A DNA stretch of 64,000 bases from Rhodopseudomonas sp. (GCF_013377015.1 NZ_JACABA010000002.1:1331691-1395690), one strand, 5' to 3'. Positions 9,794 to 19,404 are shown, counted from the first letter of the stretch. The notes: generated from the sequence alone by a model not told the origin. A program made the numbers and translations.

Positions 9794-10684
9794 ATGCCGA
9801 GTCCTGCCCTGACCGATCGGGCGCGCGCCAAGGTCAACCTGACGTTGCGGGTGCTTGGCCGCCGCGTCGACGGCTATCATGAGCTCGAAAGTGTGGTGGC
9901 GTTCGCTGATTGCGCCGACCGCCTGACGCTGCAGCCGGGCCCAGAACTCCATCTCACCACCACCGGTCCCGGTGCCGTCGATTGCGGCGACAGTGCCGAC
10001 AATCTGGTGATCAAGGCGGCGCGACTATTGGCCGAGCGGGTCGAAGGCTTGCGCGCCGGCGCGTTCGCGCTCGACAAGCATCTGCCGGTCGCGGCCGGGA
10101 TCGGCGGTGGTTCGGCGGATGCCGCCGCGGCGCTGCGGCTGCTGGCCCGCGCCAACGAGCTGGCGACCGACGACGCCCGGCTGATCGAGGTGGCGCGTTT
10201 GACCGGCGCCGACGTGCCGGTCTGCGTCGCATCGGCGGCCTGCATCATGGCCGGCGTCGGCGAGAGCCTGACGCCGCTCGAACTGCCGGAACTGCCCTGT
10301 GTGATGGTCAATCCGCGCGTCGCGGTGGCGACCAAGGACGTGTTCGCCGCACTCGGTCTCGGCAAGGGCGAGTTGCTGGCCGGTGCCGCCGATCACGTCG
10401 CGGCGCCGATCTGGCCGCGAGGCGCTGCCTCGGTCGCGCAATGGGTCGAACAGCTTGCCGCGAGTAGCAACGATCTCGAAGCCCCGGCGCTGAAGGTCGA
10501 GCCCGTAATCGGCGATGTGCTCAAGGCGCTGCGCCACGCGCCCGGTTCGCTGCTGGCGCGAATGTCCGGCTCCGGCGCCACCTGCTTTGCTATTTTCGGC
10601 TCGGATGCCGACGCGCAGGCCGCAGGGCAAGCGATCCGCACCGCGCACCCGCGCTGGTGGGTGCATGCGGGGATGCTGAGCTGA
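9794..10684 (+). CDS. ispE: 4-diphosphocytidyl-2-C-methyl-D-erythritol kinase
   Basis: 296 aa. Fourth-stage kinase of the non-mevalonate (MEP) pathway, phosphorylating the 2-hydroxyl of CDP-methylerythritol. GHMP-kinase features: N-terminal RAKVNLTLRVLGRRVDGYHE, the ATP-binding glycine-rich loop PVAAGIGGGSADAAAAL and the C-terminal motif LLARMSGSGATCFAIF. The start could also be the TTG at 9782, only 2 bp after the TPR gene stop; I list the first ATG. The convergent neighbour is a polyprenyl diphosphate synthase, another isoprenoid enzyme, so the region groups supply and use of C5 units. Confidence 0.95.
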   Translation: MPSPALTDRARAKVNLTLRVLGRRVDGYHELESVVAFADCADRLTLQPGPELHLTTTGPGAVDCGDSADNLVIKAARLLAERVEGLRAGAFALDKHLPVAAGIGGGSADAAAALRLLARANELATDDARLIEVARLTGADVPVCVASAACIMAGVGESLTPLELPELPCVMVNPRVAVATKDVFAALGLGKGELLAGAADHVAAPIWPRGAASVAQWVEQLAASSNDLEAPALKVEPVIGDVLKALRHAPGSLLARMSGSGATCFAIFGSDADAQAAGQAIRTAHPRWWVHAGMLS

Positions 10685-10718
10685 CCAAGCCCTCAATCGC
10701 CGGGGACGGCGCTGCCGC

Positions 10719-11729
10719 TTAGTGCGACCGCGCCAGACAGAACGCCACCACCTGCTCCAGCGCGGATTTCATCGGCGACGACGGGAACAGCGCCAGCGCG
10801 TCGACTGCCATCGCGCCATAGTGCTGGGCGCGATTGATGGTGTCTTCCAGGGCGCGGTGCTTCGTCATCAGGCCGATCGCCTGGTCGAGATCGGCCTCGG
10901 CGATTTCGCCGCGCTCCAGCGCGCGCACCCAGAATTCGCGCTCGGCGTCGTTGCCGCGGCGGAACGCCAGTACTACCGGCAGGGTGATCTTGCCCTCGCG
11001 GAAATCGTCGCCGACATTCTTGCCGAGCTTGGCGGCCTTGCCGCCGTAATCGAGCACGTCGTCGACCAGCTGAAATGCGATGCCGAGATTCATCCCGACC
11101 GAGCGGCAGGCGGTCTGCTCGGCTTTCGGACGGTTGGCGATCACCGGGCCGACCTCGCAGGCGGCGGCGAACAGTTCGGCGGTCTTGCCGCGGATCACCG
11201 CGAGATATTCGTCTTCGGTAGTGGCGGTGTTTTTTGCCGCCGCCAGCTGCATCACTTCGCCTTCAGCGATGGTCGCCGCGGCCGACGACAGAATATCGAG
11301 CGCGCGCAGATTGCCGACCTCGACCATCATCCGGAATGCCTGGCCGAGGAGGAAGTCGCCGACCAGCACGCTGGCCTCGTTGCCCCACAGCATCCGCGCC
11401 GACAGCTTGCCGCGGCGCAATTCGCTTTCGTCGACCACATCGTCATGCAGCAGCGTGGCGGTGTGCATGAATTCGACCGAGGCCGCGAGCTTGATGTGGC
11501 CGTCGCCGGTATAACCAGTGAGATTGGCCATCGCCAGCGTCAGCATCGGGCGCAGCCGCTTGCCGCCCGAGGAGATCAGGTGGTTCGCCACTTCCGGTAT
11601 CATCGTGACTTCGGAGCCGGTCCGCGACAGAATGGTCGCGTTGACGCGTTCCATGTCCGCGGCGACAAGTTCGACCAATTGATCTATCGAGGCAGTCGAG
11701 GGGCCCTCGAAGGGTACGATAACGGCCAC
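10719..11729 (-). CDS. ispB: Octaprenyl/decaprenyl diphosphate synthase (long-chain trans-polyprenyl)
   Basis: 336 aa from a GTG start (VAVIVPFEGPS). Condenses farnesyl diphosphate with isopentenyl diphosphate to make the ubiquinone side chain. First aspartate-rich motif in LLHDDVVDESELRRG, second in FQLVDDVLDYGG, plus GGKRLRPML for substrate binding. The frame is open to an ATG at 11801, but that adds 24 residues not expected in the family. The length matches long-chain synthases rather than farnesyl or geranylgeranyl synthases; exact chain length (probably ten isoprene units in this group) cannot be read from the sequence. It is divergent from the DUF2007 gene, with about 240 bp of shared promoter region. 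Confidence 0.92.
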   Translation of the reverse strand: MAVIVPFEGPSTASIDQLVELVAADMERVNATILSRTGSEVTMIPEVANHLISSGGKRLRPMLTLAMANLTGYTGDGHIKLAASVEFMHTATLLHDDVVDESELRRGKLSARMLWGNEASVLVGDFLLGQAFRMMVEVGNLRALDILSSAAATIAEGEVMQLAAAKNTATTEDEYLAVIRGKTAELFAAACEVGPVIANRPKAEQTACRSVGMNLGIAFQLVDDVLDYGGKAAKLGKNVGDDFREGKITLPVVLAFRRGNDAEREFWVRALERGEIAEADLDQAIGLMTKHRALEDTINRAQHYGAMAVDALALFPSSPMKSALEQVVAFCLARSH

Positions 11730-11966
11730 GCTGGGTCTCCAAATTTCGGGAGCGTTTCGAGCAAGACGAGCGCGGCTCGCTGAAAACAGCCCTGATTCCA
11801 AAGCTCGGGGCGAAACCCGGGCGGACGGTATAATCCGCTGCCCATTTCGCTCCGTCGTCGTCGAAGTTCACACTATATCATGCGAACGACCGTGTAACGA
11901 GGCGACGCGTTCGAACCGCGCCGATCGAGCGGGAGCTATAATGCAGGGATTGAGGGAGAAGCAAGC

Positions 11967-12194
11967 GTGCGGGAACTGGTGCGGACCAATGACGTGGTGC
12001 TGGTGTCGGCGATCGGCGCGCTGCTCGATGGCGCCAACATCCACCATCTGGTGCTGGATCAGAACATGAGCATTCTCGAAGGCTCGGTTGGTGTGATTCC
12101 GCGCCGTATTCTCGTCCACGACGACGACAACAGAGCTGCGCGTCAGGTTTTGACGGATGCAGGTCTGGCCCACGAACTTCGTGCCAATGACTGA
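11967..12194 (+). CDS. DUF2007 (putative signal-transducing) small protein
   Basis: 75 aa from a GTG start with a good ribosome binding site (GGAGA, 7 bp upstream). Compact alpha/beta protein: VRTNDVVLVSAIGALLDGA, then VLDQNMSILEGSVGVIPRRILV and a final helix. This matches the DUF2007 family of small cytosolic proteins of unknown role. Its end overlaps the following methyltransferase start by 8 bp, an arrangement that couples translation and suggests a functional link. Confidence 0.85.
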   Translation: MRELVRTNDVVLVSAIGALLDGANIHHLVLDQNMSILEGSVGVIPRRILVHDDDNRAARQVLTDAGLAHELRAND

Positions 12195-12951
12195 CTCGGC
12201 GGAACTCACCGAGGACGGATTTCTCGGCGGACGGCTGCGGTTGCGGCAGCCGAAGTCGGGGCATCGCGCCGGCCATGACGCGATGCTGCTGGCGGCCGCG
12301 ACATCGGCGCGGCCGGGCGATCGCGTGGTGGAGTTCGGCGCCGGCGTCGGCGCCGCGGGTCTGGCAGTGGCGTCGCGCGTCGCGGCGATCGCGCTGGTGC
12401 TGGTCGAGATCGATCCGGATCTCGCGGATCTCGCGCGCGGCAACGCGGCCCGCAACAATCTGCCGGCCGAGGTCTGCGTGCTGGATATCGCATCCGGCGC
12501 CGACGCCTTCGCCGCTGTCCGGTTTTTCCCGGACAACGCTGATGCGGTGCTGATGAATCCGCCGTTCAACGACGCGTCGCGGCATCGGTCATCGCCGGAC
12601 GCGGCCCGGCAGATTGCTCATGTGGCGACCGCGACTACGCTGGAAGCTTGGGTGCATGCTGCCCGTCGGGTACTGAAATCAGCCGGGGTGCTGACGATGA
12701 TCTGGCGCGCCGACGGTCTCGCCGACGTGCTCGCGGCGCTGGAGCGCGGCTTCGGCAGCGTTGTGGTATTGCCGGTTCACGGCAAGGCGGGGGAGCCGGC
12801 GATTCGGATCTTGGTTCGGGCGGTCAAGGGCGGACGGGCGCCGCTGGCGATCTATCCCGGGTTGATGCTGAACGATGCATGGGGGGTGCAAAGTCCGGCG
12901 GCGCAGGCGGTGCTGAGCGGGCAGCAGCTCCTACCGCTGGCGACGCTCTGA
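12187..12951 (+). CDS. TrmN6-like N6-adenine methyltransferase
   Basis: 254 aa. SAM-dependent methyltransferase: opening segment FLGGRLRLRQPKSGHRAGHDAMLLAA, SAM-binding motif VVEFGAGVGAAGLAVA, acidic residue in LVEIDPDLADLA, and the catalytic NPPF motif in VLMNPPFNDAS, typical of N6-adenine methyltransferases such as the tRNA1(Val) A37 enzyme TrmN6 (YfiC). A tRNA or rRNA substrate is likely; which one is not shown. The start at 12187 (MTDSAELTEDGFLGG) is chosen because the upstream extension overlaps DUF2007 coding sequence. Confidence 0.88.
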   Translation: MTDSAELTEDGFLGGRLRLRQPKSGHRAGHDAMLLAAATSARPGDRVVEFGAGVGAAGLAVASRVAAIALVLVEIDPDLADLARGNAARNNLPAEVCVLDIASGADAFAAVRFFPDNADAVLMNPPFNDASRHRSSPDAARQIAHVATATTLEAWVHAARRVLKSAGVLTMIWRADGLADVLAALERGFGSVVVLPVHGKAGEPAIRILVRAVKGGRAPLAIYPGLMLNDAWGVQSPAAQAVLSGQQLLPLATL

Positions 12952-13009
12952 GCGCGGCGGCTTTGCGATGGAACTTCGCGCTGGTTCGCGCGGAAATTAG
13001 GCAGCCTGA

Positions 13010-13108
13010 TTATTGCGGCAGCGTTTTCGATTTCTGCTCCGGCGCCGTGGTGAAATGAACCGCGGTCAGAATCGCGCCGATTAGCGTCATCAGCAGGTAG
13101 ATTTTCAT
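13010..13108 (-). CDS. 32-residue single-helix membrane peptide
   Basis: The short frame MKIYLLMTLIGAILTAVHFT... ends KSKTLPQ. One hydrophobic helix (residues 3-19) is followed by a charged tail. A GGAGAG ribosome binding site lies 5-10 bp upstream of the ATG. The frame is open further upstream to 13240, but that part overlaps the promoter and start of the S49 peptidase gene and has no coding look. Function unknown; it is divergent from the peptidase gene. Confidence 0.55.
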   Translation of the reverse strand: MKIYLLMTLIGAILTAVHFTTAPEQKSKTLPQ

Positions 13109-13224
13109 CTTGCTCTCCGCTGCTTCGTTGCAGCCAATGCTTATATAAATTGCGCTTTGCAAGAGACGTTCCAGCCGGCCACGCATGTTGGGTAGAAAAT
13201 AATGGTTAATCTGAGGATAACGCC

Positions 13225-14136
13225 ATGAGCGATCAGACAACGGCCGATCACGAATCCGCGGGCTTGCTGGACGGCCTGATCAAATTGATTCCACGGCGCT
13301 GGCGGCCCGGCGTTCCGGTGGTGCCGGTAGTGCGGCTTTCCGGCGTGATCGGTGCGGTTACACCCTTGCGGCCGGGGATGTCGCTGGCCGGGGTCGCCCG
13401 TGTGCTGGAGCGCGCGTTCTCCACCCGCCACGCCAAAGCGGTGGCGCTGGCGATCAATTCTCCGGGAGGCTCGCCCGTGCAGTCGCGGCTGATCTATCTG
13501 CGGATCCGCCAGCTCGCCGCCGAGAAGAAGCTGCCGGTGATCGCCTTCGTGGAGGACGTCGCGGCGTCCGGCGGCTACATGCTGGCCTGCGCGGCCGACG
13601 AGATCTATTGCGATCCGTCGTCGATCCTGGGCTCGATCGGCGTGGTCGGCGGCACCTTCGGCTTTCCCGAGCTGTTGAAGAAGATCGGCGTCGAGCGCCG
13701 CATCTACACCGCCGGCGAGCACAAGGCGCAGCTCGATCCGTTCCTGCCGGAAGATCCCGGCGACGTAGCCCGGGTCAAGGCGCTGCAGCGGGAGATCCAC
13801 GCGCTGTTCATCTCGCTGGTCAAGGACAGCCGCGGCGCGCGGCTGAAGGGCGCCGAGGACGAACTGTTCTCCGGCGAATACTGGGCCGGCGAAACCTCGG
13901 TGAAACTGGGCCTTGCCGACAGCCTCGGCGACCTCCGCTCGGTGCTGCGGGCGCGATTCGGCGACAAGGTTCTAACTCCGGTGATCGCGCCGTCGTCGGG
14001 GATGTTGGCGGGACTGCTCGGCCGCAAGTCAGGCGGCGCTGAAATCGTCGGCTCGCTCGACGGTCTTGCGGGCCTTCCAGACGGGTTGATTTCCGCGCTC
14101 GAGTCGCGCGCGATCTGGGCCAAATATGGCTTTTGA
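13225..14136 (+). CDS. S49 family serine peptidase (SppA/SohB-like signal peptide peptidase)
   Basis: 303 aa. Degrades cleaved signal peptides or membrane-protein fragments. The nucleophile is Ser115 in DVAASGGYMLAC and the general base is Lys167 in GEHKAQLDPF; the 52-residue spacing equals that of the Ser/Lys dyad in short bacterial SppA. LAINSPGGSPVQS is the conserved substrate-binding segment. There is no clear N-terminal transmembrane anchor, only an amphipathic start with LLDGLIKLIPRRW, so it may be peripheral or cytosolic. The start at 13225 has the promoter region just upstream. Confidence 0.92.
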   Translation: MSDQTTADHESAGLLDGLIKLIPRRWRPGVPVVPVVRLSGVIGAVTPLRPGMSLAGVARVLERAFSTRHAKAVALAINSPGGSPVQSRLIYLRIRQLAAEKKLPVIAFVEDVAASGGYMLACAADEIYCDPSSILGSIGVVGGTFGFPELLKKIGVERRIYTAGEHKAQLDPFLPEDPGDVARVKALQREIHALFISLVKDSRGARLKGAEDELFSGEYWAGETSVKLGLADSLGDLRSVLRARFGDKVLTPVIAPSSGMLAGLLGRKSGGAEIVGSLDGLAGLPDGLISALESRAIWAKYGF

Positions 14137-14237
14137 GAGGTAGCGCCCGCGCCATTTCGCCTCGCATGATCCGATTGCGGCGCAGCCGCGCTTGCGCGAG
14201 GATATGGTGGGGATGCGAGAGAGAAGAGGATCGAACG

Positions 14238-14429
14238 ATGCCGCCGCTGATTGCATTCGCAGGCGCCCTTGGGGGCATAGCCGTGATTCGCTGGGCGTAC
14301 CGGACCGCCAAGAGGATCAACCAGGAATTGGACGACGCGCGGAGATCGATCCTCGCTGAAGCCAACCGCAGAACCGAGATTCCGACGTTGCGGCAGGATC
14401 CGGTGACCGGCGCCTACCGACCGGGCTAG
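14238..14429 (+). CDS. Small membrane-anchored protein of unknown function
   Basis: 63 aa starting MPPLIAFAGALGGIAVIRWAY: one N-terminal hydrophobic helix, then a charged amphipathic helix (RTAKRINQELDDARRSIL) and a tail ending DPVTGAYRPG. GAGAGAAGAGG upstream supports this start; the frame is open upstream to 14133, but that segment is arginine-rich with no coding look. It follows the S49 peptidase gene by about 100 bp and may be co-transcribed. I know similar short proteins in Bradyrhizobiaceae only as hypotheticals. Confidence 0.65.
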   Translation: MPPLIAFAGALGGIAVIRWAYRTAKRINQELDDARRSILAEANRRTEIPTLRQDPVTGAYRPG

Positions 14430-14526
14430 ATCCGTTTCGGCTTTTGCCGGACCTCAAAATAGCTGCGCCGGCCTTCGGGCGGGGCACCGCCCGTTAGAGC
14501 CGACGAGCGATTTTGGAGGCTAGTTC

Positions 14527-14613
14527 TCAGCGGCGAGCCCGACGGCCGTTGCTGAGCAGGGGTGCGATCGAGAGAACAATGATCACCGCACCGATGGTCT
14601 GAAACGCAATCAT
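14527..14613 (-). CDS. 28-residue membrane micro-protein
   Basis: The frame reads MIAFQTIGAVIIVLSIAPLL then SNGRRARR and stop: one transmembrane helix with a strongly basic C-terminus, the charge pattern of an N-out/C-in anchored peptide. A GGGAG ribosome binding site lies about 6 bp before the ATG. A GC-rich hairpin at 14476-14493 (cgggcgg, 4-nt loop, ccgcccg) lies just beyond its stop and could end its transcript, although it has no T run. Too short for routine gene calling. Function unknown. Confidence 0.5.
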   Translation of the reverse strand: MIAFQTIGAVIIVLSIAPLLSNGRRARR

Positions 14614-14852
14614 TTCGGGCTCCCAATGTGACGCCGTTGGCCGGCCTGAGCCGGATCGCGCTTAAGCGCAGGTGACGATAATCGTTCAATTCCTAACGAT
14701 TTCCGGCGCCGCGCGGCGCGGCTGTTGCGGCGGTTAACGCCGGGTTAGCGGGAGCTACGGCCGCCCGCGGCGAGGACATTGCCTTGATTCCGCGGTGGCG
14801 CGCCGATACGGTCCCGCGCGCCCGACAATCCTCGCGAATCTCAAAGCCGATC

Positions 14853-15785
14853 ATGGACTCAATGCCTCCGCACATGCGCCCGGAACGCTCGTTCCAGGGC
14901 CTGATCCTGACGCTGCAGCGGTTCTGGGCCGATTACGGCTGCGTGATCCTGCAGCCCTACGACATGGAGGTTGGGGCCGGCACCTTCCATCCGGCGACCA
15001 CGCTGCGCGCGCTCGGGCCGAAACCATGGCGCGCCGCCTATGTGCAGCCGTCGCGGCGGCCGAAGGATGGCCGCTATGGCGAGAACCCGAACCGGCTGCA
15101 GCACTACTACCAGTTCCAGGTGATCATCAAACCGTCGCCGCCGGATCTGCAGGATCTCTACCTGAAGTCGCTGGCGGCGATCGGCGTCGACGCCGCGCTG
15201 CATGACATCCGCTTTGTTGAGGACGACTGGGAGAGCCCAACGCTGGGCGCTTGGGGCCTCGGCTGGGAATGCTGGTGCGACGGCATGGAAGTCTCGCAAT
15301 TCACCTACTTCCAGCAGGTCGCTGGCGTCGAATGCGCCCCGGTGGCAGGCGAACTGACTTACGGCCTCGAGCGGCTGGCGATGTATGTGCAGGGCATCGA
15401 CCGGGTCTACGATCTCAACTTCAACGGCCGCGACGGCGCCGACAAGGTGACCTATGGCGACGTTTTCCTGCAGGCCGAGAAGGAATATTCGAAACACAAT
15501 TTTGAACACTCCGATGCCGAGATGCTATTCGCGCAATTCGCGATGGCGGAGACCGCCTGCCAGAAGTATCTCGAGGCGGGCTGGAAAGACGGCAAGCGCG
15601 AGTGGCATCTGATGGCGCTCCCGGCCTACGACCAGTGCATCAAGGCCAGCCACGTCTTCAATCTGCTCGACGCCCGCGGCGTGATCTCGGTGACCGAGCG
15701 CCAAAGCTACATCGGCCGCGTCCGCGACCTCGCCAAAGCCTGCGGCGAAGCCTGGCTGCATACTGACGCCGGCGGAGCCGCGTAA
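14853..15785 (+). CDS. glyQ: Glycyl-tRNA synthetase alpha subunit
   Basis: 310 aa. Catalytic subunit of the bacterial alpha2-beta2 glycyl-tRNA synthetase, charging tRNA-Gly. Diagnostic segments: [51 protein letters not shown] and [14 protein letters not shown]. The start is chosen at [14 protein letters not shown]; ATGs at 14862 and 14874 are also possible and the region upstream is not coding-like. The stop TAA overlaps the glyS ATG by one base (TAATG), so the two subunits are translationally coupled. Confidence 0.97.
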   Translation: MDSMPPHMRPERSFQGLILTLQRFWADYGCVILQPYDMEVGAGTFHPATTLRALGPKPWRAAYVQPSRRPKDGRYGENPNRLQHYYQFQVIIKPSPPDLQDLYLKSLAAIGVDAALHDIRFVEDDWESPTLGAWGLGWECWCDGMEVSQFTYFQQVAGVECAPVAGELTYGLERLAMYVQGIDRVYDLNFNGRDGADKVTYGDVFLQAEKEYSKHNFEHSDAEMLFAQFAMAETACQKYLEAGWKDGKREWHLMALPAYDQCIKASHVFNLLDARGVISVTERQSYIGRVRDLAKACGEAWLHTDAGGAA

Positions 15786-18025
15786 TGCCCGATCTTCTGC
15801 TCGAACTATTCTCCGAGGAAATCCCGGCGCGGATGCAGGCCAAGGCGGCCGAGGATCTGCGCCGGATGGTGACCGGTAGGTTGGTCGCCGAGGGGCTGGT
15901 CTATGACGGGGCGAAAGCGTTCGCGACGCCGCGGAGGCTGGCGCTGACCGTGCACGGGATTCCGGCGCGGCAGTCGGACCTCAAGGAAGAGCGCAAGGGG
16001 CCGCGGGTCGGCGGGCCGGATGCCGCGATCCAGGGGTTTCTGAAGGCCACCGGTCTGGCCTCGCTCGACGACGCCAAAATCCAGCGCGACCCGAAGAAGG
16101 GCGATTTCTACATCGCGCTGATCGAGAAGCCCGGCCGCCCCACGCTCGACGTGCTGGCCGAGATCATCCCGCTGATCGTCCGCACCTTCCCGTGGCCGAA
16201 ATCGATGCGCTGGGGCGAGCGCTCGGCGAAATCCAGTGCGCTGCAATGGGTGCGGCCGCTGCATGCGATCACCGCCACCTTCGGCATCGATACCGAAGAG
16301 CCCGAAGTTGTGCCGTTCGAGCTCAGCGGCATCAATTCGGGCCAGACCACCTATGGCCATCGCTTCATGGCGCCGGCGCCGATCGCCGTGCGCCGCTTCG
16401 CCGACTACGAGGCCAAGCTGTTCGACGCCAAGGTCGTGCTCGATCCGCAACGCCGCCGCGACATCATCCTCGCCGATGCCCGCACGCTGGCGCAGGCGCA
16501 GAACTACGAACTGGTCGAGGACCATGTGCTGCTCGACGAGGTCGCCGGGCTGGTCGAATGGCCGGTGGTGCTGATGGGCTCGTTCGACGCAGAATTCCTG
16601 TCGATCCCCGGCGATGTGATCCGCGCCACCATTCGCAACAATCAGAAATGCTTTGTGGTGAACGATCCCGCGACCGGCAGGCTCACCAACAAATTCATTC
16701 TGACCGCCAATATCGAGGCCAGCGACGGCGGCGCGGCGATCATCGCCGGCAACGAGCGGGTGATCCGCGCGCGGCTCTCCGACGCGAAGTTCTTCTACGA
16801 GGCCGATCTGAAGACGAAGCTGGAAGACCGGCTGCCTAAATTCGACAATATCGTGTTTCACGAAAAGCTCGGCAGCCAGGGTGAACGCATCGCACGGATC
16901 GTGCGGCTCGCCGCCGAGATCGCACCCCTGATCGGCGCCGATGTCGAGAAGACCAAGCGCGCCGCGACCCTGTGTAAGGCCGACCTGCTGACCGAAGTGG
17001 TCGGCGAATTCCCAGAGCTGCAAGGCCTGATGGGTAAATACTACGCGCTGGCGCAGGGCGAAGACGCCAGCGTCGCCGCGGCTAGCGAGGAGCACTACAA
17101 GCCGCAAGGCCCGGCCGATCGGGTGCCGATCGATCCGGTCAGCATTGCGGTGGCGCTGGCCGACAAGATCGACACGCTGGTCGGGTTCTGGGCGATCGAC
17201 GAGAAGCCGACCGGCAGCAAGGACCCCTACGCGCTGCGCCGTGCGGCGCTGGGCGTGATCAGGCTGATCGTCGACAGCGGCCACCGCGTTCGGCTGGGCG
17301 ACATCGTGCTCGATGCCCTGCTTCCGTTCCGAGTGGTCGAAGTCCGCCGGGAAGCCGCCGAGAACAACGACCTCTGGGACAAGCTCAATGAGCGCCTGGA
17401 TATGCGGGAATTGCGGCTGCGCGACCGCTGGAACGATTATATCAACGCCAAGGGCGGAATCATTCTCGAGCGCGAGCAGGGCATCGCGCTCGCGCTGCGT
17501 GGCGACTTGCTGTCGTTCTTCGCCGATCGCCTGAAAGTCCAACTCCGCGAGCAGGGCGCGCGGCATGATCTGGTCGATGCGGTGTTCTCGCTCGGTGGCC
17601 AGGACGATCTGCTGATGGTGGTACGCCGGGTCGAGGCGCTGGCGGCCTTCCTCGCCACCGACGACGGCAAGAATCTGCTGGCCGGCGTCAAGCGCGCGGC
17701 GAATATTCTGCGCATCGAAGAGAAGAAGGACGCGCGCAGCTATGACGGCGCGCCGGATCAATCCCTTTACAGCGAAGCCGCCGAGTCGGCGCTCGCCTAC
17801 ATGATCATCGTGGTGAAGCAGGACGCTTCCGCCGCGGTCGCCAGGGAAGATTTCGCCGCCGCGATGAGCGCGATGGCGAAGCTGCGTCCGGCGGTCGATG
17901 AGTTCTTCGATCACGTCAAGGTCAACGACGACGATCCCGCGGTGCGCGAGAATCGCCTGAAGCTGCTCAACGAAATCCGCGAAGCGACGCGCGCGGTGGC
18001 GGACTTTTCGAAGATTCAGGATTGA
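15785..18025 (+). CDS. glyS: Glycyl-tRNA synthetase beta subunit
   Basis: 746 aa. Second subunit of the heterotetrameric enzyme, binding tRNA and needed for activity. N-terminus [18 protein letters not shown] is characteristic, as are [13 protein letters not shown] and [18 protein letters not shown]. The C-terminal DALR-type anticodon-binding region is helical and ends [13 protein letters not shown]. It starts inside the glyQ stop codon. A palindromic repeat starting 22 bp after its stop probably lies in the 3' untranslated region. Confidence 0.97.
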   Translation: MPDLLLELFSEEIPARMQAKAAEDLRRMVTGRLVAEGLVYDGAKAFATPRRLALTVHGIPARQSDLKEERKGPRVGGPDAAIQGFLKATGLASLDDAKIQRDPKKGDFYIALIEKPGRPTLDVLAEIIPLIVRTFPWPKSMRWGERSAKSSALQWVRPLHAITATFGIDTEEPEVVPFELSGINSGQTTYGHRFMAPAPIAVRRFADYEAKLFDAKVVLDPQRRRDIILADARTLAQAQNYELVEDHVLLDEVAGLVEWPVVLMGSFDAEFLSIPGDVIRATIRNNQKCFVVNDPATGRLTNKFILTANIEASDGGAAIIAGNERVIRARLSDAKFFYEADLKTKLEDRLPKFDNIVFHEKLGSQGERIARIVRLAAEIAPLIGADVEKTKRAATLCKADLLTEVVGEFPELQGLMGKYYALAQGEDASVAAASEEHYKPQGPADRVPIDPVSIAVALADKIDTLVGFWAIDEKPTGSKDPYALRRAALGVIRLIVDSGHRVRLGDIVLDALLPFRVVEVRREAAENNDLWDKLNERLDMRELRLRDRWNDYINAKGGIILEREQGIALALRGDLLSFFADRLKVQLREQGARHDLVDAVFSLGGQDDLLMVVRRVEALAAFLATDDGKNLLAGVKRAANILRIEEKKDARSYDGAPDQSLYSEAAESALAYMIIVVKQDASAAVAREDFAAAMSAMAKLRPAVDEFFDHVKVNDDDPAVRENRLKLLNEIREATRAVADFSKIQD

Positions 18026-18047
18026 GGACGCGGCATCGCCAAGGCCC

Positions 18048-18159
18048 GTCATTCCGGGGCGCGAGCGCGTAGCGCGCGCGAACCCGGAATCTCGCCCCAC
18101 GGCCGAGCCGCAAGATTCCGGGCTCGCTTACGGCTTCGCCGTGCGCGCCCCGGAATGAC
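18048..18159. repeat. Palindromic intergenic repeat, family A (full copy)
   Basis: A composite inverted repeat starting gtcattccggggcgcg and ending cgcgccccggaatgac, with internal secondary repeats. Related copies in the window: 37454-37501 (short) and 41022-41142 (degenerate). This type of repetitive extragenic palindrome is abundant between genes in Bradyrhizobium and Rhodopseudomonas. It sits directly after glyS and may also protect or terminate that transcript. Confidence 0.8.
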
Positions 18160-18292
18160 CGCGGTCAATGTGTGGCTCCCCAGAAATGCCCCGACACATC
18201 CGGAAATATTTACCCCGCGTTAACCATGAGCTGGAAAGGTCGCCGCCGGTAACGGTTTCTTAATCGTTGCGTCCAGACCAGGCGGGGATCCG

Positions 18293-19387
18293 ATGACCAC
18301 GGTCGGCAGCAGTCTCAATCCATATGCGCAATACGGCTCGGCCTATGCCCGCGCCGCGGCGACGCAGCCATCGCTGGCCAATATCCTTGCCGGTAACGAG
18401 GAGGCATTGAGCTCCAACGCCGCGACCAATCTGACGCTGTCGGACGCCGCGCGCGCCCAGCTGGCCAACGCCGCGGCGCTACCGGACTTCACCACGGTCA
18501 CCGCGCAGGCGCGGACCACGCTCGATGGCCTCTATGCCGCCGCCAAGGTGAGCGGGCCGATCGGCAGCGATGGCAAGCCGAGCATCGATCTGGCTAAGCT
18601 GGATCGCCGTGCGCTGTTCGCGATTGCCACAAACAACGCCGGAAAATTCACCGCCGCCGAGCAAAGCGTGGCCGCGACCGAACTTGGCGGCCGCTTCAAC
18701 GCGGCCTTGGCGCCGGCCACCGCGACCGCGAAACTGACCGGCGATTTCAGCGGTATCTACAAGGCCGCGCTGACCTATCTCGACGGCGCCAGCAGCGAGG
18801 AGAAGGCCACCGCCGCGTGGTCGGCGCAGCGCGCCGCGGTGGTAAAGGGCGTCCAGGCGACGCAGCAGGACCCCACCAAGGCCCCGTCGGGAATCGCCAA
18901 CGATCCGGTCGCTACCTATCTGGCGCAAGACTCCGCCGGCAGCGCCGCTCCAACGCAGGACTTCTCCAGCGTCGCCAAGGCGGTCCGCGCCGCGCTCGAC
19001 GCCCAGGCCAGCGCCGCGACGGCGGCCGGAAAGGAACTGGTATTCGATTCCGGTCGCAAAACCGGCCAACTCGTCGACCTGTCGTCGATCGACAATCGCT
19101 CGCTGTCTGCGGTGTCGCTGAACCAGGATCAGCTGTTCTCGCCACAGGAAAGCTTCGCCGCCAAGCAGGAGCTTGGTTCGCGCAACCGCGCCAGCATCCT
19201 GGCCGCGCTGAAGCAGAGCCAGAGCTCGGGCGATCCGACCCAGCTCAGCCTCGGGATCCTCAATACCTATTCGGCGATGAGCGACGAAGAGCGCCAGGCC
19301 TCGAACTGGACACCGGCGTTCCGCGACAACGCCGTACAAAGCTACAAATCGACCCGGTCGCTGCTGTCGATGCTGAAAAGCGCATAA
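18293..19387 (+). CDS. Internally duplicated protein of unknown function
   Basis: 364 aa, start ATG at 18293 (MTTVGSSLNPYAQYGSAYAR). Rich in Ala, Ser and Thr; no signal peptide or membrane helix. It contains two copies of a roughly 110-residue unit. Copy 1 (about 65-175) has DFTTV, DLAKLDRRALFAIATNNAGK, FTAAEQSVAATELGGRF and LTYLDGASSEEKATAAW. Copy 2 (about 225-345) has DFSSV, DLSSIDNRSLSAVSLNQDQL, FSPQESFAAKQELGSRNRAS and LNTYSAMSDEERQASNW. The N-terminus resembles that of flagellar or secreted structural proteins in composition only. A 267-bp gap with a repeat precedes it. I know homologs only as hypotheticals. Confidence 0.8.
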   Translation: MTTVGSSLNPYAQYGSAYARAAATQPSLANILAGNEEALSSNAATNLTLSDAARAQLANAAALPDFTTVTAQARTTLDGLYAAAKVSGPIGSDGKPSIDLAKLDRRALFAIATNNAGKFTAAEQSVAATELGGRFNAALAPATATAKLTGDFSGIYKAALTYLDGASSEEKATAAWSAQRAAVVKGVQATQQDPTKAPSGIANDPVATYLAQDSAGSAAPTQDFSSVAKAVRAALDAQASAATAAGKELVFDSGRKTGQLVDLSSIDNRSLSAVSLNQDQLFSPQESFAAKQELGSRNRASILAALKQSQSSGDPTQLSLGILNTYSAMSDEERQASNWTPAFRDNAVQSYKSTRSLLSMLKSA

Positions 19388-19404
19388 CAGGACGCGCAGA
19401 GAAA

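Noticed and set aside
14430-14689. 87-codon minus-strand frame ending at 14426
   Set aside because: Its sequence is not protein-like; the better candidate in this gap is the 28-codon frame in another phase with its own ribosome binding site.
15806-18100. 764-codon minus-strand frame
   Set aside because: Shadow of glyS; no ribosome binding site or motif.
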